DNA from: Pseudomonas sp. BCA17
GTDB taxonomy: Bacteria > Pseudomonadota > Gammaproteobacteria > Pseudomonadales > Pseudomonadaceae
DNA: 64,000 nt
Direction: 5' to 3'
Assembly: GCF_004519405.1 (NCBI RefSeq)
Contig: NZ_SGWI01000003.1
Span: forward strand, 124,001-188,000
Below the pieces are notes generated by a model. The model did no database searches. It was not told where the DNA came from and saw only the letters and a program-made list of their open reading frames with translations. Positions 23,738 through 31,000 of the stretch are shown piece by piece (within the stretch, counting starts at the first letter, position 1; each line of letters starts with the position of its first letter). The position numbers and the translations under genes were made by a program.

Positions 23738-23837
23738 CGAGTACAGCGTTGTCCGCCGGCCCCTGCCACGCTGAGCATTTCGTTGGTGAGCGTGATCTTA
23801 GTGATCACTCAAAAAGCACCATGTCATATTTAATTAA

Positions 23838-23861
23838 GTGACTTTTTATTTAATTGGTCAC
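23838..23861. promoter_or_regulatory. TetR-type operator D, orphan copy between convergent genes
   Basis: GTGAC (23838-23842) and GTCAC (23857-23861) are again 14 bases apart, in very A/T-rich sequence. Unlike the other copies it is not in front of an annotated start: it lies between the 3' ends of the SDR gene and the TetR gene. The gap 23738-23952 shows no convincing gene. It may drive an antisense or small RNA, or be a relic of a rearrangement (inference). Confidence 0.65.
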
Positions 23862-23952
23862 AATCAGGACAAATTAGTCTCGCCACTTAGATACAAACCG
23901 AGTGCAAAAGAAGTCGTTTGAACGGGGAGGGCTGCGACCAGCAGCCGTTCCC

Positions 23953-24573
23953 TCAGGGCATCAGGCTACGCAGGATGAGGTTGGCTGTAAGCGTAGGTGC
24001 GACCTCGACGTGATCGAGGCTGTATTGCAGCAACAGAGGATTGACGAAAGGCCGAAGGGTCAGGTGTATCGCCTCGACGGTTTCATCCAGGGGTGTCTTG
24101 CGCTCGAACTCACCACTTTCGCGCCCTTCACGCACCACCTGCACCACGAACTGTTTGATTCGCGCGTCATACACCTGGGAGCTGGGCCAGCGTTCCGACG
24201 CGGAGAACGCGGCAATGTCGTAGAGCTTGCGGTCATTGAAGAACAGGTCGATTCCCGTGGTGATCAGGGTTTTGACCAGACGGCGAAAACGCTCTGTCGA
24301 AGAGATTCCCTCCTCGTTTATGGCTTCCTCGACGGCCTTGACGATCTTCGCAAGACAGCCGGAGCAAATGGCCTCGCCAATTGCCTGCTTGGAATCGAAG
24401 AATTTGTAGATGTACGCCTTGGAGAAGCCGATGGCCTTGGCCAGGTCGGACACCGTGGTCTTGGCGTAACCGTATTGGCTGAAATGCTCGTTGGCCGCCG
24501 CGACAATCTGGTCGCGAATATCATGATCGGCTGGGCCGCGAGTGCTGGGCGAAGGTGGTGTTGGCTGATTCAT
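23953..24573 (-). CDS. TetR-family transcriptional regulator of the efflux locus
   Basis: The 206-residue protein has a TetR_N helix-turn-helix (AKTTVSDLAKAIGFSKAYIYKFFDSK, about residues 38-63) and a C-terminal all-helical ligand domain ending PFVNPLLLQYSLDH. Its own upstream region has an operator of the same type as those of the pump genes, so autorepression and repression of the pump are the simplest reading. It is separated from the pump by the channel and SDR genes. Inducer unknown. Confidence 0.93.
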   Translation of the reverse strand: MNQPTPPSPSTRGPADHDIRDQIVAAANEHFSQYGYAKTTVSDLAKAIGFSKAYIYKFFDSKQAIGEAICSGCLAKIVKAVEEAINEEGISSTERFRRLVKTLITTGIDLFFNDRKLYDIAAFSASERWPSSQVYDARIKQFVVQVVREGRESGEFERKTPLDETVEAIHLTLRPFVNPLLLQYSLDHVEVAPTLTANLILRSLMP

Positions 24574-24611
24574 GGGAGAAGCTTACGCATCCCGACGATT
24601 GATGACAACTT

Positions 24612-24635
24612 GTGACTACCTGTGAATATAGTCAC
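24612..24635. promoter_or_regulatory. TetR-type operator C upstream of the TetR gene
   Basis: GTGAC (24612-24616) and GTCAC (24631-24635) are 14 bases apart; the repeat extends outward to perfect 12-base arms (AACTTGTGACTA ... TAGTCACAAGTT). It lies 38 bases upstream of the TetR start codon on the minus strand, fitting autoregulation. Confidence 0.78.
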
Positions 24636-24640
24636 AAGTT

Positions 24641-24898
24641 AACCGTTCGTCAGTTACAGAAACGTTATTGTCAAAGAGTTGCCCAATGTCCGCCCACGGG
24701 CTGGCTGGATCTGCGATCACCGGGCCATGCGAACGATAAATGTCGACCGCCTCGATGTTTCGCAAATCTGCGGCGCCGTGCACGGCTCGACGTCCATCGC
24801 CGAACGACTACAGCCAATAGGCGCGACGTCTGCAATAATCACGACCACAACGGCGCGATGGCATATCGAGTGCCCGCGCCAGTATCCGGTATTCGGGT
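24641..24898. other. Non-coding stretch between the TetR and carbonic anhydrase genes
   Basis: About 260 bases without a supported gene. An open frame runs across it on the + strand (24679-24918), but it lacks a ribosome site, recognisable motifs and Pseudomonas-like codon use. No clear promoter consensus was found for the carbonic anhydrase gene. Confidence 0.4.
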
Positions 24899-24910
24899 TT
24901 GGAGGACTTT

Positions 24911-25570
24911 ATGCGTGACATCATTGACGGTTTTCTGCGGTTTCAGCGCGAGGTGTATCCGCAACGTGTCGAGCTTTTCAAGCAGCTGGCGACAGCACAA
25001 AATCCGAAGGCTTTATTCGTTACTTGCTCGGACAGTCGTGTAGTACCGGAACTCCTTACACAGCGCGAACCCGGCGAACTATTCGTGATTCGCAACGCCG
25101 GTAACATCGTGCCCTCGTATGGTCCTGAACCCGGCGGCGTTTCGGCCACGGTGGAATATGCAGTCGCAGTGCTCGGCGTACAGGACATCGTGATCTGCGG
25201 CCACTCGGACTGCGGCGCGATGGGCGCGATCTCACGCTGCACCTGCCTGGACCACCTTCCTGCGGTCGCTAACTGGTTGCGTCATTCGGACGCCGCGAAA
25301 GCGATTAACGCAGCGCATGAGTTCGACACACCGCGCGCGAAGCTCGATGGTCTCGTGCGCGAAAACGTGATCGCGCAGCTGGCCAACCTGCGAACGCACC
25401 CCTCGGTTGCCCTGGCGCTCGAACAGGGGCGCATGAATCTGCACGGCTGGGTCTACGACATCGAGGCGGGGTGCATCGATGCGCTTGATGGCGCTACACG
25501 GCGCTTCGTGCCATTGGCTGAATCACCGACCACGGTTGCAATTGCGGCGCGTGACGGCAGGCAGATGTAG
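24911..25570 (+). CDS. Beta-class carbonic anhydrase
   Basis: Interconverts CO2 and bicarbonate. The 219-residue protein shows the beta-class zinc site: Cys39-x-Asp41-x-Arg43 (TCSDSR), His98 and Cys101 (GHSDCGA), plus the RNAGNIV and [11 protein letters not shown] segments. Start ATG 24911 is 5 bases after a strong GGAGG; a TTG upstream at 24899 would skip this site. Length equals E. coli CynT, but no cyanase gene is beside it. It sits at the right edge of the accessory block and may have come with it. Confidence 0.93.
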   Translation: MRDIIDGFLRFQREVYPQRVELFKQLATAQNPKALFVTCSDSRVVPELLTQREPGELFVIRNAGNIVPSYGPEPGGVSATVEYAVAVLGVQDIVICGHSDCGAMGAISRCTCLDHLPAVANWLRHSDAAKAINAAHEFDTPRAKLDGLVRENVIAQLANLRTHPSVALALEQGRMNLHGWVYDIEAGCIDALDGATRRFVPLAESPTTVAIAARDGRQM

Positions 25571-25613
25571 AGCCAGGGAGGGGCCTTGTAACAGGCGCCA
25601 GCCATTTGAGAGA

Positions 25614-25700
25614 GTGATCGGGCGGACGTTTAAAACGCTCTCTGTTTGCGCAGCCTCACCGGCGGTTTTACGGAGCCAGCCAACAGAGGCGCCCGATCAC
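25614..25700. repeat. 11-bp inverted repeat overlapping the pbpC stop codon
   Basis: GTGATCGGGCG (25614-25624) is perfectly repeated in inverse orientation as CGCCCGATCAC (25690-25700), 65 bases apart. The right copy contains the pbpC stop codon. It marks the junction between the accessory block and pbpC. Possible roles are a bidirectional terminator with a large loop or a trace of insertion; neither can be decided here. Confidence 0.5.
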
Positions 25701-28006
25701 GGCACAAACTCCACCTTCAATCCACGGCTAGCACTGCGCCCCTGATCATCACTGACCCGCAACCGATACTCCCCCGACTTGCCCGGCCGCCAGTTCAATG
25801 TGGTCTGCGGTGAGCCCTGGCCAATCAACGTCTGGTTGGTAAACCAGTACAACGTCACCGCATCGCTGGCCGCGTTGGCATTCAGCGGGATGCTTTCCTG
25901 CGGTTGGGACAGGCGCAGTTGATAACTCACTTGGGTCAGCGGCGAGCGGATCTGCGGCGCTTCGCTTGAATCACCGATGCGGTTGGGCTGGCAGTTTTTT
26001 ATCACATTGGGCGGCGTACGCCGTGGCAGGCCAGCGGCGCGGTATAGACGCTGCACGTCGCTGGGCCAGAATTCGAAGACTTCTTCACGGGTGTATTGCG
26101 GATCGAACGGCGGGCACGCGGCTTTGCCGGTGCGGGTGTCGATCAGCACCGGACGGTGCAGGTTGGAGACGCGAATCGGGGACACGCCGGGGATGTACCA
26201 GGTCTTGCGGGTTTGCGGGCACCAGCGGTTGGGCAGTTCACCGGAGGCCGCACACACATCGATGCGCACCAGTCCGGCGGGCGGTTTGTCGGCTTTGATC
26301 ACCACGTTGGGCAAGGCCAGCGGCAGGGCGTCGGCAATACGGAAGAACAGCGGCGCAGCCGTCTTGGCGCCGACAAATGCCGGGTTCGGCCGACCGTCGA
26401 AGTTGCCCACCCACACCACCAGCACGTAGGGGCCGACCAGGCCGGCACTCCAGGCATCATGGAAACCCCAGGAAGTGCCGGTTTTCCACGCCGTGCGCCA
26501 GTGGCGGCCGGGCAATCCGTCTGGACGCGGGTTATGGCGCAGCATGTCACGCACCATAAACGCTGCCTGAGGCGACAGCAGTTGTGCACCGACGGTTTGC
26601 GGTTGCTCCTGCAAATAGCGTAACGGCCGCAGATGCCCGTCACCCGCGAGCATCACATACAGCCGTGCCAGCTCTTCGGGCGTCATTTCGCCGCCGCCGA
26701 GGGCCAGGGCCAGGCCGTAGTGGCTCTCGTTGCGCAGGCCCTTGACCCCGGCACGTTGCAGTAAACCGTACAGCGTGGGCGATTTGAGCTGGCTGGCCAG
26801 CCATACGGCCGGGATATTACGGCTGCGGATCAATGCATCCCGAGCCGTCAGTGGGCCGACGAAACTGCCGTCGAAATTTTCTGGCTGGAAGTAACCGAAG
26901 TTACTGGGCAGGTCCTTGAGGATGCTCATCGGATGAATCACCCCTTGATCCAGCGCCAGTCCATACAGAAACGGTTTGAGCGTCGACCCCGGCGAACGCC
27001 GTGACAACACGCCGTTGACCTGACCATGGATGCTTGTGGATAAGTAATCCGCCGAGCCCACCAGTGCCTTGACGCTCTGGTCGCGGCTGTCGATCAGGAT
27101 GGCCGTGGCATTTTCCACACCGTTGCCGCGTCGCTCCGCGATGAAGCCTGTGATCAGGCGTTCCAGTAATTGCTGCAGGGGCAGGCTGAGGGTGGTGTTC
27201 AACTCGTTGCCAGTTTCTGACGCCAGCAGCTGTTCACTCAAGTGCGGCGCCAGAAACGGGATCTGCTGGCGGTTGCGTGCTTCCAGAGGCAGATCCAGCA
27301 AGCTGTCGTTGCGGGGGTCTTGTGGATAAGTCTCGCGCCAGTCGGCCATCAACCGCAGCCGCGCGTTTTGCAATGATGGCCCGAAACGGGCGCGCCGCCC
27401 CGGTTGTTGCGGGATTACCGCCAACGCCAAGGCCTCGGACAACGACAACTGCGCCGCCGACTTACCGAAGTAGATACGGCTGGCCGCCTCGGCGCCTTCA
27501 ATGTTGCCGCCCATGGGCGCCAGGTTCAGGTAGGCCTCAAGGATATCGTGCTTGCTGTAACGCGCTTCGAGCCACACGGCCAAGGCCATCTGCTGCAATT
27601 TGCCGGGCACTTGGCGAGTGTTCAGATCCCACAGGCGTCGCGCCAGTTGCATGCTCAAGGTCGAACCGCCCTGGCGCTGGCCACCACTGTAGGTGGCCAT
27701 GGCCGCGCGCAGCAACGCCGGGGGATTGATCCCCGGGTGCCAGTAGAAGTTGCGGTCCTCCTTGAGCAGCAAGGCTTCGACCAGTGACGGTGACATGCGC
27801 TCCAGCGGCAGCCAGAGGCGATATTGCCCGTCATCCGCCAGGGTCATGCGCAGCAGCGAGCCGTCGTCGGCCACTACCACCCGCGACGACGTAACCGCTT
27901 GCTCAAGCGAGGCGTGGGGCCACAACCGCAGCCCCACCAGCCCTCCCACAAAGAACGCCGCCGTTGCCAGCAGCGGCGTCAGGCGTTTAAGGCTTGGTAA
28001 TTTCAA
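25697..28006 (-). CDS. pbpC: Penicillin-binding protein 1C
   Basis: Bifunctional-type peptidoglycan synthase, 769 residues. A signal-anchor helix (LATAAFFVGGLVGLRLW) is followed by a GT51 glycosyltransferase domain (KEDRNFYWHPGI; GGSTLSMQLARRLW), a transpeptidase domain with catalytic Ser in STLKPFLYG and the KTGTSWGF motif, and the C-terminal BiPBP_C domain typical of PBP1C. Its ATG lies 20 bases inside the end of the upstream alpha-2-macroglobulin gene, so the two are translationally linked, as widely seen for this pair. Two DnaA-box 9-mers lie inside (27035-27043, 27321-27329). Confidence 0.96.
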   Translation of the reverse strand: MKLPSLKRLTPLLATAAFFVGGLVGLRLWPHASLEQAVTSSRVVVADDGSLLRMTLADDGQYRLWLPLERMSPSLVEALLLKEDRNFYWHPGINPPALLRAAMATYSGGQRQGGSTLSMQLARRLWDLNTRQVPGKLQQMALAVWLEARYSKHDILEAYLNLAPMGGNIEGAEAASRIYFGKSAAQLSLSEALALAVIPQQPGRRARFGPSLQNARLRLMADWRETYPQDPRNDSLLDLPLEARNRQQIPFLAPHLSEQLLASETGNELNTTLSLPLQQLLERLITGFIAERRGNGVENATAILIDSRDQSVKALVGSADYLSTSIHGQVNGVLSRRSPGSTLKPFLYGLALDQGVIHPMSILKDLPSNFGYFQPENFDGSFVGPLTARDALIRSRNIPAVWLASQLKSPTLYGLLQRAGVKGLRNESHYGLALALGGGEMTPEELARLYVMLAGDGHLRPLRYLQEQPQTVGAQLLSPQAAFMVRDMLRHNPRPDGLPGRHWRTAWKTGTSWGFHDAWSAGLVGPYVLVVWVGNFDGRPNPAFVGAKTAAPLFFRIADALPLALPNVVIKADKPPAGLVRIDVCAASGELPNRWCPQTRKTWYIPGVSPIRVSNLHRPVLIDTRTGKAACPPFDPQYTREEVFEFWPSDVQRLYRAAGLPRRTPPNVIKNCQPNRIGDSSEAPQIRSPLTQVSYQLRLSQPQESIPLNANAASDAVTLYWFTNQTLIGQGSPQTTLNWRPGKSGEYRLRVSDDQGRSASRGLKVEFVP

Positions 28007-31000
28007 GCTGGCCTACTTTGCCGCGCCCTTGCAGGGTGGTTTCGTACATGCCTTCGGCATAAGCCGGCGGCGTGTTGAAGGTGCCAGCGTTGGTGGCACG
28101 TACACGGTAGACGAAGGTGCCTACATCGCGCAGCGCAGTGCCGTACAGCACCACTCGATCATCCCGCACGTCCACGTAATCGGGCTGCCAGTTGCTCAAC
28201 TCGGTTTCGCCGATCGGCGCTTGCCAGGCATCCGCCTCTTCGTCACCGTCTGCAGTTTCCACGTACTCGGAATCGTCGCCTTCACTTTGCGCGGTGCTGG
28301 CGGGCTCGGGTTCCGGCGGCAGGTTATACACAGGCTCGACGCCACCTGGCAGCAGGTCGACCACGGCCACTTGTTGCACCTGATCACGGTCGGTGGCGCG
28401 CAGACGCAGGCGCACCAGGAACTCATCGCCCACGGCGACCTTGCTCACCGGCTCACCCTTGAGGTCGAGGTATTCGTGGATGATTTCCAGGCCATTGTTG
28501 ATCGGCTTGAGCTTGGCACCCTTGTCGAAACCGGCCTCGCTGAGCATGTAGAACGCGGCCGGGCCGTCGGTTTTTTCCATTACCAGCTTTTGCGTGGTGC
28601 GCGGCACGGCGGCGCGTGGCGGCTGGCCGGCCATCTCCAACAGTTGCTGCTGCTTGTCGCCCAGCCAGGCAGTGGCCTTGAGGGTCATGTCGCTCTGAGC
28701 ACGCTGGCCATAGTTATCCAGCGCGCGCAGCAAGAGTGCCGCCGACAGTGAGTTGTAGCGCTGCTCGTTGAGGCGTTTGCCGAGCTTATCCAGCAAGGTT
28801 GTCGGCACATCGTCCAGCAACTCGGGGAAATGCCGCGCCAGCAAGTGCAGGTGTTCGGCATCGTGCACCAGCGGGTCGTAATACAGGCCGTCGCTGTCCC
28901 ATTTATCCACAAGCGAGCGCCATGGGATTTTGCGGAACAGCGTATCGGCCTGGCGATCCTGCTTGAGCAACTTGTAGCTGGCGGCCAGGTATGCCGCGCC
29001 CAGGTCGTTCTGCCAGCTGTCCTTGAAGTAACTCTCGTAGCGCTCGCGGATGTCGCTCAAGGCGCCGCTTACCAGAATCCCCTGACGGCTCAGCAGGTAA
29101 CTGGCATAGGCCCGGTTGCGCAATTCCGACAGACCTTCGCTAGGACCATTGGCCAGGTCGGTCAGGTACGCGTTGGAGCGCACCAGCAGGTCTTCCGGTA
29201 CGGGCAGCCCGCGTTCCCTGGCTTCGATCAGGAAGTCGGTGGCGTACAGGCTGGCGTACGGCGCCACGTCCGGATTGGCGGCCCACAAACCGAAGCCGCC
29301 AGCCGAATTCTGGCGCTGGCGCAGCATACGTACCGCGCCGCTGAAGGCCTGCTCGGCCTCGGGTGCGGTGCCGCCCCAGATCAACGCCGGCATGGCCTTG
29401 GACACCAATTGCTCGGTGCAGGCGTAACCGTAGTCGTCCAGGTAATGCTTAAGCCCGTTGGCCCACACCAGCGGCGATGCCGCTACGCCCAGTTGCACGT
29501 CGCGCAGTTGGCTGAACAACTCGCGAGTCGGTTTGAGCTCTTTGCTGGCGCTGTCGAAACGGCCCAGGCTCAGGGCGACGCGGTGCTCGCTCAGTGGACG
29601 GATCGAAGTGGTCTCGGCAACTTGGATGCGTTTGCCATTGGGCAGCACGGCGACAAAGCGCAGGTCTGCGGAGCCCAGGGTTTCGCCGACCTTGATCTTG
29701 AACTCGGCGGTGCCTTCCTTGCGCGGTTGCAGTGACATTGTGCTGCCTTTATCGCCCTGCACAGCCAGGCCGTCGCTGGTCTGCACTTCGAACTTCACAT
29801 CCGCCGCCGCATCAAGGTTGCTGAACACCCCGGCGCTGACGTTGAACACATCCCCCGGCGCCACAAAGGCGGGCACGTTCGGTGTGATCACAATCGGGCC
29901 GCGCACTTCTGTATTGGCCTCGCTGACACCGACGCTGTCGCTGTCCACCGCCACGGCGAACATATGCAGTTTGCCGTTGAAGCTGTCCGGCACCTGGTAA
30001 TGCAGTACGGTTTCACCGGCCGGCAAATCCACCAGGCCGGACCACCACGCCACGGGTGGCTGGTGTTTGCGCTTGAACGGGTTCAGGTGGTTGGCCAGTG
30101 CGCCGTCGGTGTCACCACCGGGCGCCGCCCCGCTGAGCAGTCGGCTGAATTCAGGCAGGATCAGGTCAAGAATCTGACTGGTACCGACCTCCAACGCACG
30201 CTTCTGGAAGAAGAAGCCCAGCGGGTCCGGCGCCTGATAGCGCGCGACTTGCAGGATGCCCTCGTCCACTGCGTACACCACCGCACGACCTGGGCGGTCG
30301 GCGGTGACCTTGATGTCCAGGGTCTGCCCCGGCTCGATCTTCTCCTGGCCTTCAACTTTCAGCGCCATGCGTCGCGCATCCAGGTTGATGCTGAACGGCA
30401 CCACACCGTAGGACAGCGGGCTCATATACACCTCAGCCGAACCCATGTCGCGCACAAACTGCACGTTGACGTAGGCATTTCCCTCAAGCCCTTCCGGCAC
30501 GCGGATATGTTGCACGCTGTTGGTGCTGTCGGCCTTGAACCACTGTTGGGTGTAGACCTTGTCGCGCTCGATGGTAATCAAACCGGCACCGGTGTACGGC
30601 GCGCGAAGGCTGATGGCGATTTCATCACCCGTGGCATAGCTGCGCTTGTCCAGGCGCAGTTGCAGTTCGGCGTTGCGCTCCAGGGAGCGCGAAGTATTGC
30701 CACGCCCGGCCACGCTGTAGTCGATCTGGTTGAGCAGGTTGCCATTGGCGTCTTTCAGTTGCAGGGTGAAATCCCCCGGCGTGCCGGTGTTCAGGGTCTG
30801 CCTGGCACCTTGCGCAGTCATCGCCAGCGGCGAGGCCGGCTGGCTGATGTTCTTGATGCGCGACTCGTACTTGTAGGTGCCGTTGGACTGTTTCACCAGC
30901 ACCGACACATAGCGGTGCTCGACCACTTCCGTGGTCAGGCCGTCTACCGCCAGCGGCGTCAGGTCTGGCGCGACGGCCAGCCATTGCACTTCACGCGGGG

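Noticed and set aside
24679..24918. 79-codon frame upstream of the carbonic anhydrase gene.
   Set aside because: No ribosome site, no known motif, and it runs into the true carbonic anhydrase start in another frame.
24911..25570. Assignment of the beta-carbonic anhydrase as CynT of a cyanate operon.
   Set aside because: Length fits but no cyanase or CynR-type gene is nearby.
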